Assembly (NCBI RefSeq): GCF_002024505.1
Contig: NZ_CP019402.1
Span: forward strand, 682,001-746,000
DNA: 64,000 nucleotides
Direction: 5' to 3'
From: Plantibacter flavus
GTDB taxonomy: Bacteria > Actinomycetota > Actinomycetes > Actinomycetales > Microbacteriaceae
Shown here: piece after piece, positions 8,102 to 15,547 of the stretch
How the letters are laid out: every line of letters starts with the position of its first letter
Position numbering within the stretch: the stretch's first letter is position 1
Notes under the pieces: model-generated
Database searches by the model: none
Told to the model about the DNA's origin: nothing
Seen by the model: only the letters and a program-made list of their open reading frames with translations
Translations under genes and position numbers: made by a program

Positions 8102-8238
8102 GGACGTCGGCCTCGTCCATCGCGCTCGTCCGAGCGACGACGACGGGGCCGCGCACCCTGACGTACCCGCCGCAGCGCATCGACGCGCGGAGGGCTTCCC
8201 GCCGTCTCCCCGACGGCCCAGCCGAAACCGGTGAACCC

Positions 8239-8733
8239 ATGATCCCCCTGAACGAATCCCAGATCCGTGCCTCCTTCGTCAACGCATCGCGCAAGGAGGT
8301 CAGTGACGTGAGCCTTCCCGTCGACCTCGACGCGATCGACTTCGAGGTGCGTGACTTCCTCGGCTGGCGCGACAAGAAGCTGCCGCGACGCGCGTACGTG
8401 GTCACGATCGTCGACGGCGAACCCGTCGGCATCCTCCTCCGACAGGCCGACGCGACACCCCGCACCCGGCCGCAGTGCGCGTGGTGCCAGGACATCACGC
8501 TCAGCAACGACGTCGTGTTCTACAGCGCGAAGCGGGCCGGGCAGGCCGGCAAGAACGGCGACACCGTCGGCACGCTGGTCTGCGCCGACTTCCAGTGCTC
8601 GGCCAACGTGCGGAAGCTGCCACCGCTCGCCTACGTCGGTTTCGACGCGGAGGCGGCCCGCCAGGAGCGCATCGCGACGCTCGGCGTCCGTGCCGCCTCC
8701 TTCGCCTCCTCGGTCCTGAACGGCGTCGGTTGA
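8239..8733 (+). CDS. FBP (FusB-like) treble-clef zinc-finger protein
   Basis: This 164-aa protein has the C-terminal FBP domain found in FusB/FusC, proteins that bind elongation factor EF-G and rescue ribosomes stalled by fusidic acid. The zinc ligands are visible as Cys80-x2-Cys83 (CAWCQD) and Cys115-x4-Cys120 (CADFQC), with the typical SAKRAGQAGKNGDTVGTLVC between them. The start at 8239 gives the family's usual N-terminus (MIPLNESQIRASFVNASRKE). There is no strong ribosome site. In actinobacteria such genes are widespread and a resistance role is usually untested. A palindromic repeat follows the stop. Confidence 0.82.
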   Translation: MIPLNESQIRASFVNASRKEVSDVSLPVDLDAIDFEVRDFLGWRDKKLPRRAYVVTIVDGEPVGILLRQADATPRTRPQCAWCQDITLSNDVVFYSAKRAGQAGKNGDTVGTLVCADFQCSANVRKLPPLAYVGFDAEAARQERIATLGVRAASFASSVLNGVG

Positions 8734-8737
8734 GCTC

Positions 8738-8796
8738 CTGAGTCGCCCGGATCTGCACGAATTGCGGCCGGCTCCGCGCAGATTCGGGCGACTCAG
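8738..8796. repeat. Intergenic palindromic repeat, family A copy 1
   Basis: The arms CTGAGTCGCCCGGATCTGC (8738-8756) and GCAGATTCGGGCGACTCAG (8778-8796) are 19 bp with one mismatch, separated by 21 bp. Two further copies lie at 10408-10465 and 23546-23604. Each begins within a few bases of a stop codon. It could form a terminator-like hairpin, but conservation of the sequence suggests a REP-like element. Confidence 0.85.
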
Positions 8797-8823
8797 TCTG
8801 GTGCTCCGTGGTTGGATCGATGC

Positions 8824-9702
8824 ATGGGCGAGCACAGGGGTCACGAGCACCGACGTCAGCGGACGCTCACCACCAGCGGATGGCATGACTTCTGGGCGAA
8901 GGGCGGGATCGGCCGGGCGTTCCTGCTGGCCATCGTCTACCTCGCCCTGTACCTCGGGGCCGGCTGGGTCGTCGGGCAGCTCTTCACATCGCAGATCGGT
9001 GAGAACCTCTTCGCGACCCCGCAGAGCGTGTTCTTCGGGCTCATGCTGCCGCTCATCGTCGGTTCCCTCGTCCTGGCCGGGTTCGTGCTCTCGGTCGGCT
9101 GGTTCCGGGAGCTGTTCGCGAAGCAGCCGATCCGCGGACGCTGGTGGATGTGGGCCGCTCCGATCGTGATCCTCGCCGCGGTCGTCCTGCGGTTGCTCGG
9201 CATCGACTACGGGAGCTACGAGGGTTCTGTGGTCGTGGTCGCGATGCTGTCCGGCGTGTTCATCGGGTTCGCCGAGGAGATCCTGACCCGCGGACTGGTC
9301 GCGAAGATGCTGCGCGACGCCGGGAGTTCGGAGTGGATCGTGATGGTGATCTCCTCGCTGGTCTTCGCGCTGCTGCACGCCTCCAACCTCCTGTCGGGCC
9401 AGCCGGTCGTGACCGTGCTCGTGACCGTCGTCTACACCTTCGGATTCGGCGTGTGCATGTACCTGACGCTCCGGGTGACCGGCAACCTCATCTGGCCGAT
9501 CCTGATCCACGGACTCTACGACCCGACGCTCTTCCTCTCGACCGGTGGGATCGACCACGCGGGAGCGGCCGCCGGTCAGAGCGTGTTCCTGGCGATCGCC
9601 GGTCCGGCCAACCTGCTCATCATGCTCGTGGCCGTGATCGGCTTGATCTTCGTCCGTGGGCACGTGCAGGCCCACCCGGCCGACGACGTGCTGCGGCCGT
9701 AG
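8824..9702 (+). CDS. CPBP-family intramembrane metalloprotease
   Basis: The 292-aa membrane protein has about eight hydrophobic helices and the CPBP (Abi/Rce1-like) motifs: Glu151-Glu152 with Arg156 in EEILTRG, His185 in FALLHASN and His229 in LIHGLYDP. These bind the catalytic metal. Bacterial members are implicated in peptide processing and bacteriocin self-immunity, but most have no proven substrate. The ATG at 8824 follows a repeat element by only 27 bp; an in-frame TTG at 8812 is the alternative start. Confidence 0.85.
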   Translation: MGEHRGHEHRRQRTLTTSGWHDFWAKGGIGRAFLLAIVYLALYLGAGWVVGQLFTSQIGENLFATPQSVFFGLMLPLIVGSLVLAGFVLSVGWFRELFAKQPIRGRWWMWAAPIVILAAVVLRLLGIDYGSYEGSVVVVAMLSGVFIGFAEEILTRGLVAKMLRDAGSSEWIVMVISSLVFALLHASNLLSGQPVVTVLVTVVYTFGFGVCMYLTLRVTGNLIWPILIHGLYDPTLFLSTGGIDHAGAAAGQSVFLAIAGPANLLIMLVAVIGLIFVRGHVQAHPADDVLRP

Positions 9703-9745
9703 GCCGAACGGGTCTCGTCGACCGGCCACCAGTACGCTCGGACGG

Positions 9746-10411
9746 ATGACCACCGCGCGGCAGTACCCGGCGACGATCGCCGCGCCGGTCGAGCACGAAC
9801 TCGTGATCAAGAAGTCGCGCTTCCTCGGCCTCGCCCACCCGGTCGCGTCGCCGGAGGACGCGGAAGCGGTGATCGCGCGGGTGAAGAAGCAGGCGTGGGA
9901 CGCGCGACACCACTGCGTCGCGATGGTCACCGGGCTGCTCGGCGACCAGGCCCGCTCGTCCGACGACGGTGAACCGTCCGGCACGGCGGGGATGCCGATC
10001 CTCGAGGTCATCCGGCGGCGCGAGCTGACCGACGTGGTGGTCGTCGTCACGCGGTACTTCGGCGGCGTCAAACTCGGGGCCGGTGGGCTCGTCCGCGCGT
10101 ACTCCTCGGCGGCCTCCGAGACGCTCGACCTCGCCTCGCTCGTGCGCCGTGAGACTCTGACCCGCGCGACCCTCGTCGTCCCCCACGCCGACGCCGGGCG
10201 GTACGACAACCTGCTGCGCGATTGGGCCGCTACCCACGGTGCGACGCTCGGTGAGCCGGTCTACGGGGCGCAGGCTGAGCTGGAACTGTGGGTGCCGCCG
10301 GCGGAGCTCGAGCGGCTCCAAGCGGACGTCGCTTCGGCCTCCAACGGTTCGCTCGTCGTGGCCGTCGGGGAGGAGCGCGTCGTCGACGTCCCCGCCGGCA
10401 GACCTCGCTGA
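9746..10411 (+). CDS. YigZ/IMPACT-family protein
   Basis: The 221-aa protein shows the UPF0029 N-terminal domain (KKSRFLGLAHPV, then DDGEPSGTAGMPILEVI and VVVVTRYFGGVKLGAGGLVRAY) and a C-terminal DUF1949-like domain. The family is related to eukaryotic IMPACT, a translational regulator; in bacteria the role is unknown. TACGCT seven bases before the ATG suggests a leaderless transcript. Its stop codon lies inside a palindromic repeat. Confidence 0.88.
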   Translation: MTTARQYPATIAAPVEHELVIKKSRFLGLAHPVASPEDAEAVIARVKKQAWDARHHCVAMVTGLLGDQARSSDDGEPSGTAGMPILEVIRRRELTDVVVVVTRYFGGVKLGAGGLVRAYSSAASETLDLASLVRRETLTRATLVVPHADAGRYDNLLRDWAATHGATLGEPVYGAQAELELWVPPAELERLQADVASASNGSLVVAVGEERVVDVPAGRPR

Positions 10412-10465
10412 GTCGCCCGGATCTGCGCGAAATCCGCCGGATTCTGAACAGATCCGGGCGACTCA
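10408..10465. repeat. Intergenic palindromic repeat, family A copy 2
   Basis: CTGAGTCGCCCGGATCTGC (10408-10426) is identical to copy 1, and the right arm CAGATCCGGGCGACTCA (10449-10465) is its exact complement over 17 bases. The TGA of the YigZ gene is bases 2-4 of the left arm, so the element forms the 3' end of the gene. Confidence 0.85.
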
Positions 10466-10496
10466 CCGGAACGGGCGATCCCGATAGGGTCGGACC

Positions 10497-11108
10497 ATGC
10501 ACACCGACGTGACCCGCATCGACGGGCTTCCCGACCTCGCCTGGACCTCGACCCGCGGAATCGCCGCGTTCGACGCCGATGCCGGAGCGCTCACCCTCAC
10601 CTCCGCCGCCGGCGTCGACTGGAGCAACAGCTCGCTCGGTGGGCCGCGTGAGTTGCGTGCCACGGCGCTCGCCTTCGACGCACCCGAACACTTCACGCTC
10701 TCGGCGCGGATCGCGGTCGTGAGCGAGCGCAGCACCTTCGACGCCGGCGCCCTCGCACTCTGGATCGACGACGAGCACTGGGCCAAGCTCTGCTTCGAGC
10801 AGTCGCCGCAGGGGCAGGCGATGGTGGTGAGCGTCGTGACGAACACCTGGTCGGACGACGTGAACTCGACGCACGTCGCGGCCGACCACGTGTGGATGCG
10901 TGTCAGTCGTCTCGGTGAGGCGTGGGCGTTCCACAGCTCGACCGACGGCGTCACGTGGGACTTCGTCCGGGTCTTCCGTCTGCACAGCGACGCCCCGGTG
11001 CGCGTCGGCTTCCTCTCGCAGGCGCCGCTCGGTCCACCCTGCGAGGCGCGGTTCGACGAGATCGCCTTCGGAGCAGCACCCCCGACGGACCTCCGCGACG
11101 GGAGCTAG
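10497..11108 (+). CDS. DUF1349 (concanavalin A-like fold) protein
   Basis: The 203-aa protein is a DUF1349 beta-sandwich, with LSARIAVVSERSTFDAGALALWIDDEHWAKLCFE, the segment VSRLGEAWAFHSSTDGVTWDFVRVF and VRVGFLSQAP typical of the family. Yeast homologues were once named regulators of enolase expression, but no biochemical activity is known. It is cytoplasmic with no signal sequence. TAGGGT six bases before the ATG points to a leaderless transcript. Confidence 0.85.
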   Translation: MHTDVTRIDGLPDLAWTSTRGIAAFDADAGALTLTSAAGVDWSNSSLGGPRELRATALAFDAPEHFTLSARIAVVSERSTFDAGALALWIDDEHWAKLCFEQSPQGQAMVVSVVTNTWSDDVNSTHVAADHVWMRVSRLGEAWAFHSSTDGVTWDFVRVFRLHSDAPVRVGFLSQAPLGPPCEARFDEIAFGAAPPTDLRDGS

Positions 11109-11141
11109 TCGTCCTCGACCGGTGCGACCGCGGGTCCGGAG

Positions 11142-11177
11142 TTGACGTATCGGAACCTATCTTCCTATAGTGGCTCC
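11142..11177 (+). promoter_or_regulatory. PadR promoter with palindromic operator
   Basis: TTGACG (11142-11147) and TATAGT (11166-11171) are spaced by 18 bp, and the ATG follows the -10 by six bases, so the mRNA starts at or near the start codon. The spacer and -10 contain TATCGGAA-N6-TTCCTATA (11148-11169), an inverted repeat with one mismatch. It is well placed for PadR autorepression. Confidence 0.75.
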
Positions 11178-11555
11178 ATGGCACGCAGACGACCCGGCAC
11201 GCTCTTCCCGCTCGAGCTCGACATCCTCGACGTCGGCACCGTGTTGCAGGCGACCGATGGGAGCTTCTACGGGTTCGCCCTCGCCAAGCAGCTCGCCGAA
11301 GCCGGGGATGCCGCCCTCACTGCGCACGGCACGCTCTACAAGGCCCTGTCACGGATGGCGGATGCCGGCCTGATCGAGGCGACGTGGGAGGCTCCGGAGG
11401 TCGCCGAGGCGGAGGGCCGCCCCCGTCGACGGCTGTATCGGATCACGGGCGAAGGCGCGACGGCCAGGGATCGTGAGCACGCGAGGATCGCCGGTGAGCA
11501 GGCCTCCGCGGCGAGGCCGGCGGGTGCGGCGTGGACGCAGGGGGCGATCGCATGA
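11178..11555 (+). CDS. PadR-family transcriptional regulator
   Basis: The 125-aa protein is a PadR winged helix: FPLELDILDVGTVLQATDGSFYGFALAKQL, the recognition region AHGTLYKALSRMADAGLIEATWE and the wing RRRLYRITGEG. It lacks a long C-terminal dimerisation domain, as in the short PadR-s2 type. It leads an operon in which each gene overlaps the next by ATGA (11552, 12310). PadR proteins in such operons usually control the membrane proteins encoded behind them. Confidence 0.88.
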   Translation: MARRRPGTLFPLELDILDVGTVLQATDGSFYGFALAKQLAEAGDAALTAHGTLYKALSRMADAGLIEATWEAPEVAEAEGRPRRRLYRITGEGATARDREHARIAGEQASAARPAGAAWTQGAIA

Positions 11556-12313
11556 CCGCCGTCCGGACACCGGAGTACCGCACGGCCGCCCACCGCGTCC
11601 TGAACTGGTGCGGGTGGTACACCCGAGACCTCTCGCCCGACGTCGCCGGGGAGCGCCGCGACGAGATCGCCTCCGACCTGCACGAGCACGCCGTCTGGGC
11701 CCAGGAGACGGGCGTCACGCCACAGCGGCTCCGGCGCGACATCATGCTGCGGGCCATCCGCGGGATCCCGCACGACCTCTCGTGGCGCTCCGGGCAGTTG
11801 CGCGCGGGCCACGGCGTCGATCCGATGCCGCTCGGCATGCGGCGGGCCGGTGATGTCCTCGCAGCGCTCGTGGTGACCGGCGGCGTCCTGGTCACGGGAG
11901 CGGCACTGTTCCTCCTCGTCCGGATCCTGCGTGCTCTCGTCATCGGCGACGTCGTCGAGGTGCCGATGGGCGCGCTCGGTGTGGCGATCGCCGCGGTCCT
12001 GGGCATCGTGGGGCTCGTGCTGTCGCTGCGGCGACGCAGTCGATGGCTCGGCGCGGGGCTCCTGGCGCCCGCAGCGGTCCTCATCGGCGTGCTCGCGGGC
12101 GACATCATGTACCGCGTCAGCGCGACCGGCGTGCTCATCGTGTCCCGCCTGAGCTCGCACGGCGCCGGATTCGAACCGTGGTGGGTGATGAGCGTGGCGA
12201 TCGGGGTCGGGGCGGCGCTCGGGTTCATCGGAGCCGCGGTGTGGTGGTGGCCGGGGGGTCGCCGAACGACGGAACGGGACGCAGTGGCGTCGATGCAGGG
12301 GGAGACGGTATGA
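11552..12313 (+). CDS. Membrane protein in PadR operon
   Basis: The 253-aa protein has a cytoplasmic N-terminal region of about 95 residues resembling the HAAS-type signalling domain that accompanies PadR regulators (RRDEIASDLHEHAVWAQ, RLRRDIMLRAIRGIPHDLSWR). Four hydrophobic helices follow, between about residues 100 and 240. It overlaps padR by four bases, so translation is coupled. In the family this domain is thought to interact with PadR or sense envelope state. The specific role is unknown. Confidence 0.75.
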   Translation: MTAVRTPEYRTAAHRVLNWCGWYTRDLSPDVAGERRDEIASDLHEHAVWAQETGVTPQRLRRDIMLRAIRGIPHDLSWRSGQLRAGHGVDPMPLGMRRAGDVLAALVVTGGVLVTGAALFLLVRILRALVIGDVVEVPMGALGVAIAAVLGIVGLVLSLRRRSRWLGAGLLAPAAVLIGVLAGDIMYRVSATGVLIVSRLSSHGAGFEPWWVMSVAIGVGAALGFIGAAVWWWPGGRRTTERDAVASMQGETV

Positions 12314-12954
12314 GCGGCAGCGAGATCCACGACGGGCCGGACGCGGCGCAGGAGGCGGCACCCGTCCGCCGGAGTTCCGGAATGCTCCGACGACGGATCG
12401 GGCTCGGCATCGCGATGAGCGGGGTGCTCGCGGTGGCGGCAGGCGGGGTGTTCATCGGGGTGTCGAACGCCCAGGCGGCCGCTGACGACGCCCGATCCCT
12501 CGAAGCGGTCGCCGAGGCCGCCGCGTCGCTCGACGACCTCCCGCCCGTCGAACCCGTGGTGCCCGCGGATCCCGCTGCCACGCCGGACGCTGGCGAACCC
12601 GTCTCGCCGGCGTCCGGAGTCGACTACTCGCAGACGCCGGAGGGCTGGTTCGACGCGACCACCGATCCGGCGGACATCCCACCCAGCTCCGACCCGGGAT
12701 TCCGTGACGGGATCTGGGAAGCACAACAGCAGATCATCGCGAAGTGCATGGCTGATCAGGGGTTCTGGTACGCCTGGACGAACGAACCCTCCAAGATCCT
12801 CGATCCGCTCTTCGGCATGGTCATGTCGGAGTCGTCCGATGCGGCGTTCCTGGCCCGGTGGGGAACGAACCCCGACGATCAACCGTACGACTGGAAGCTC
12901 GCCGGCTGCCACGGCTACGCCGTCCACGTCACCGGGATGGACGACGCCCACTGA
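12310..12954 (+). CDS. Membrane-anchored or secreted protein in PadR operon
   Basis: The 214-aa protein has a basic N-terminus, one hydrophobic segment (GLGIAMSGVLAVAAGGVFIG, about residues 37-56) and an Ala-rich ANAQAAADD-like region that could be a signal peptidase site. A proline/aspartate-rich linker follows, and then a C-terminal domain with two cysteines (KCMADQGFWYAW and AGCHGYAVHV) that may form a disulfide outside the cell. I do not recognise a named family. It is translationally coupled to the gene before it. Confidence 0.7.
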   Translation: MSGSEIHDGPDAAQEAAPVRRSSGMLRRRIGLGIAMSGVLAVAAGGVFIGVSNAQAAADDARSLEAVAEAAASLDDLPPVEPVVPADPAATPDAGEPVSPASGVDYSQTPEGWFDATTDPADIPPSSDPGFRDGIWEAQQQIIAKCMADQGFWYAWTNEPSKILDPLFGMVMSESSDAAFLARWGTNPDDQPYDWKLAGCHGYAVHVTGMDDAH

Positions 12955-13005
12955 CGCCGTTGATCGGCGGCGCCGGCGTCCGACGCCGGTGCTAGCGTCG
13001 CCCGC

Positions 13006-13599
13006 ATGAGAATTCTGTTGATCGGAGCCAGTGGACAGGTCGGACGAGCGGCGCAGGACGCCCTCGCGGAACGTCACGAGGTGATCGCGGTGTCACGCTC
13101 GACCGCGCCTGCCGTCGACACCACCGACGAGGCGTCGGTCGAGGCGCTGTTCGCCGAGGTGGGCGAGGTCGACGCGGTGATCGTCGCCGTCGGCTCGGTC
13201 CCGTTCAAGCCTGTGGGGGAGCTGACGCGCGACGACTACCGCGCGGCCTTCCTCGGCAAGGTGCTCAGCCAGCTCGACGTCGTGCGGATCGGGACGCCGT
13301 TCGTCCGCGACGGCGGCTCCTTCACGCTCACGACGGGCATCCTCGCCCGCGAGCCGATCGCGACCGGTGCGGCGGCCTCGATGGCCAACGGAGCGGTCGA
13401 GTCCTTCGTGATCGGTGCCGCCCCGGAACTCCCACGCGGCATCCGCATCAACGCCGTCAGCCCCACGGTGCTCGCCGAGGCCACCGGCTACCACGACGCG
13501 TTCCCGGGCTTCCCGCCCGTCGCCTCCGACGTGGTCGGCCTCGCCTTCGTGCGCGCCATCGAGGGTGTCGGCACCGGTCGGGTGCTCGCGCTGGACTGA
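13006..13599 (+). CDS. Short-chain dehydrogenase-like protein lacking the catalytic tyrosine
   Basis: The 197-aa protein has the SDR nucleotide motif GASGQVG (7-13), the VIVAVGSVPF strand and the closing segment NAVSPTVLAEA. It is short for an SDR. At the usual YxxxK position the sequence reads AAASMANGAVESF, so both catalytic Tyr and Lys are absent. Family members of this short type (for example those annotated as short chain dehydrogenase near YwnB-like proteins) share this. It may bind NAD(P) without classic reductase chemistry. TAGCGT seven bases upstream suggests a leaderless start. Confidence 0.78.
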   Translation: MRILLIGASGQVGRAAQDALAERHEVIAVSRSTAPAVDTTDEASVEALFAEVGEVDAVIVAVGSVPFKPVGELTRDDYRAAFLGKVLSQLDVVRIGTPFVRDGGSFTLTTGILAREPIATGAAASMANGAVESFVIGAAPELPRGIRINAVSPTVLAEATGYHDAFPGFPPVASDVVGLAFVRAIEGVGTGRVLALD

Positions 13600-13616
13600 G
13601 CCGTCCCGGCACTCCC

Positions 13617-13671
13617 GAGGGGAGGCATGTCGTCGTCCGGCCGTCCGTCAGGCGACGATCCGCCTCCCCTC
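13617..13671. terminator. Hairpin terminator candidate
   Basis: GAGGGGAGGC (13617-13626) pairs with GCCTCCCCTC (13662-13671), and the inner GTCGTCG/CGACGA segments extend the stem. It lies just after the SDR-like stop codon and before the next gene. There is no U-tract, which is usual in this genome. Confidence 0.55.
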
Positions 13672-13716
13672 AGTCGCGCTCTCGACGCGGCCGACACCCA
13701 GCGCTAGGGTCGGCAC

Positions 13717-14130
13717 ATGACCCGCTTCCTGCTGAGCATCGCCGTCAGTCTGCTGTCCTCGGCGATCGGGCTGCTCGTCGCGGACTGGGTCGTACCCGGC
13801 GTCCGCTTGTCGCTCGGCGGTTTCGTCATCGCCGTCGTCGTCTTCACGATCGCGCAGGGCGTCCTCGGGCCCTTCATCCTGCGCCTCGCGCGGCGCTACG
13901 CCTCAGCGATCCTCGGCGGCATCGGACTCGTGACGACGCTCGTGTCGTTGTTCGTCGCGTCGATCCTCCCCGGCGGCCTCCACATCCGCGGTGTCCTCGC
14001 CTGGGTGCTCGCACCGCTGGTGGTGTGGCTGGTCACGGCGCTCGGGAGCTGGATCCTCGGTTGGGCGCTCATCACGCGACGGTTCGGCGACCGGGATCGC
14101 GATCGAGGCGGCAAGCGCACGAAGCGGTAG
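13717..14130 (+). CDS. Phage holin family IV-like membrane protein
   Basis: The 137-aa protein has four hydrophobic helices and a basic C-terminal tail (RRFGDRDRDRGGKRTKR). The arrangement, with DWVVPGVRL in the first loop, is that of the four-helix mycobacterial-type holin superfamily IV found as ordinary chromosomal genes in actinobacteria. No phage genes are near, so it is not evidence of a prophage. TAGGGT six bases before the ATG implies a leaderless transcript. Confidence 0.8.
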   Translation: MTRFLLSIAVSLLSSAIGLLVADWVVPGVRLSLGGFVIAVVVFTIAQGVLGPFILRLARRYASAILGGIGLVTTLVSLFVASILPGGLHIRGVLAWVLAPLVVWLVTALGSWILGWALITRRFGDRDRDRGGKRTKR

Positions 14131-14153
14131 GCGGCGGCGGAGCCCGGACGGGA

Positions 14154-15446
14154 TCAGCGGCCGGCGGCCAAGGCGGCTGCCAGCTCGACGCGGCTCGCCA
14201 CGCCGAGCTTCCGCAGGACGTTCGCGATGTGGAACTTCACGGTGTTCTCGCTGATGGTGAGGGTCTCGGCGATCGCCCGGTTCCGTGCTCCTCCGGCGGC
14301 CAGCTCGGCGACGCGCCATTCGCGCTCGGTCAACGCGGCGGCCGCCGAGTCGGAACGTGTCTGGGCTGCGGGCGGTGGGTCGAGCGGAAGCGTCACGTGC
14401 AGTTCCGAACCCCACCCGGGCGTCGCCTGGACATCGAGACTGCCGCGGAGTGCGGCGACGCGAGCGCCGAGCTGCTGCACACTCGGGGTGTCGACGGTCA
14501 ACTCGCCGGGGCCGTCGTCGCGGATGCCGATGAGCAGGTTGCTGCCGTCGCAGTCCCACTGCACCCGGACCCGCCCGACCGAGGACTGCTCGACGAGTGC
14601 GAGGACGGTGCCGCGGACGATCGCCCGTCCGGCGTGCGCCACTTCACCGGGGAGGGCCCGGCCGTCGACGGGCGGCTCGATGAACTGGACCTCGGGACCG
14701 CCGAAGCGGGCCAGCGGACGGAGATCCTCGCGGAGTCTGGCGAAGGCGCGCGCGACCGGTTCCTCGGCCAGTTGGCGGTCGCGGTCGGACACCGCCCGCA
14801 GCTCGACCATCGCGGCCGAGGCGATCTCGGTCACCGCCGTTCGGGCGTCCTCCGCCGACGTCTGCCGTGACCGGGTGACGGCGAGGATCGACTCCAGTGT
14901 CGTCGCATGGGCGTCGGTGAGTTCCGCGATGGCGCCGGCCCGCTCGCTCGACGCCGCCCGCGAGTCACGGAGGTAGTCGGGGGCCGCCGTCGCGACCTGC
15001 TGCCGGATACCGGCCGCGACGACCTCCCACAGGGCGCCGATGAGCCGGTCGTCGATCGACCCCTGTGGGTCGGTCAGGACGAGGAGGGCGCCGGTGTCGG
15101 CGAGCCACGCGGCGATCGGACGTTCCGCGCCTGCGATCACCGCCGACGTCGGCCGGTCGGCGTGTGGGTCGGCATCGGCGGTCACAGCGGTGGCCGGGCC
15201 GCGCGGGGTGCGCTGTCGGACCGCGTCGAGCTCGGCGATCGTGACGCCCTCGACGATCGCGGGGTCGCCGGCCTTCTTCCGGGGGCGGCCGGTGCAGTCC
15301 TCAGTGAAGATCACGAGCGCGGAATGGGCGACGACCGGCTCGAGGACCTCCCGGAACGCACCGGCGATGCGCAGCAGCGAGCTGGATGCGACGGAGGCCA
15401 GGCCGTCGAGCAGCTCGACCGGGTAGGTGACAGAGCGTTCGATCAT
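14154..15446 (-). CDS. LuxR-type regulator with ATPase-like domain
   Basis: The 430-aa protein combines a GAF-like N-terminal half (about 1-200), a histidine-kinase-type ATPase-like domain (about 250-360, with IGIRDDGPGELT as the G1-like box and WGSELHVTLPL at its end) and a LuxR helix-turn-helix at the C-terminus (LTEREWRVAELAAGGARNRAIAETL, then ISENTVKFHIANVLRKLGV). No phosphoacceptor His in a DHp helix and no receiver domain are evident, so it looks like a one-component regulator. It diverges from hxlB-hxlA and probably controls them. TAGGGT six bases before the ATG suggests leaderless translation. Confidence 0.82.
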   Translation of the reverse strand: MIERSVTYPVELLDGLASVASSSLLRIAGAFREVLEPVVAHSALVIFTEDCTGRPRKKAGDPAIVEGVTIAELDAVRQRTPRGPATAVTADADPHADRPTSAVIAGAERPIAAWLADTGALLVLTDPQGSIDDRLIGALWEVVAAGIRQQVATAAPDYLRDSRAASSERAGAIAELTDAHATTLESILAVTRSRQTSAEDARTAVTEIASAAMVELRAVSDRDRQLAEEPVARAFARLREDLRPLARFGGPEVQFIEPPVDGRALPGEVAHAGRAIVRGTVLALVEQSSVGRVRVQWDCDGSNLLIGIRDDGPGELTVDTPSVQQLGARVAALRGSLDVQATPGWGSELHVTLPLDPPPAAQTRSDSAAAALTEREWRVAELAAGGARNRAIAETLTISENTVKFHIANVLRKLGVASRVELAAALAAGR

Positions 15447-15528
15447 GTCCGCACCCTATCCCATCCGCCTCCTCCCACCCGTTCGGGTAGGTGAAACCGT
15501 TCGGCCGAGCAGCGGTGCACCTACCCGA
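15421..15528. promoter_or_regulatory. Regulator boxes between luxR-type gene and hxlB
   Basis: TCGGGTAGGTG (15483-15493) and CACCTACCCGA (15518-15528) are a perfect 11-bp inverted repeat with a 24-bp spacer, in front of hxlB. A third copy of GGGTAGGTGA lies at 15421-15430, inside the start of the divergent regulator gene. The repeats are likely binding sites for the LuxR-type protein. Confidence 0.7.
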
Positions 15529-15547
15529 TCACGCCCAGGATGGAGGG

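Noticed and set aside
7909-10209. 766-aa minus-strand frame
   Set aside because: It is antisense to the FBP, CPBP and YigZ genes, rich in Arg/Glu/Asp/His, with no recognisable domain. High-GC antisense frames are common.
13717-14130. Prophage indicated by a holin-like gene
   Set aside because: No phage genes are around it; four-helix holin-like proteins are ordinary chromosomal genes in this group.
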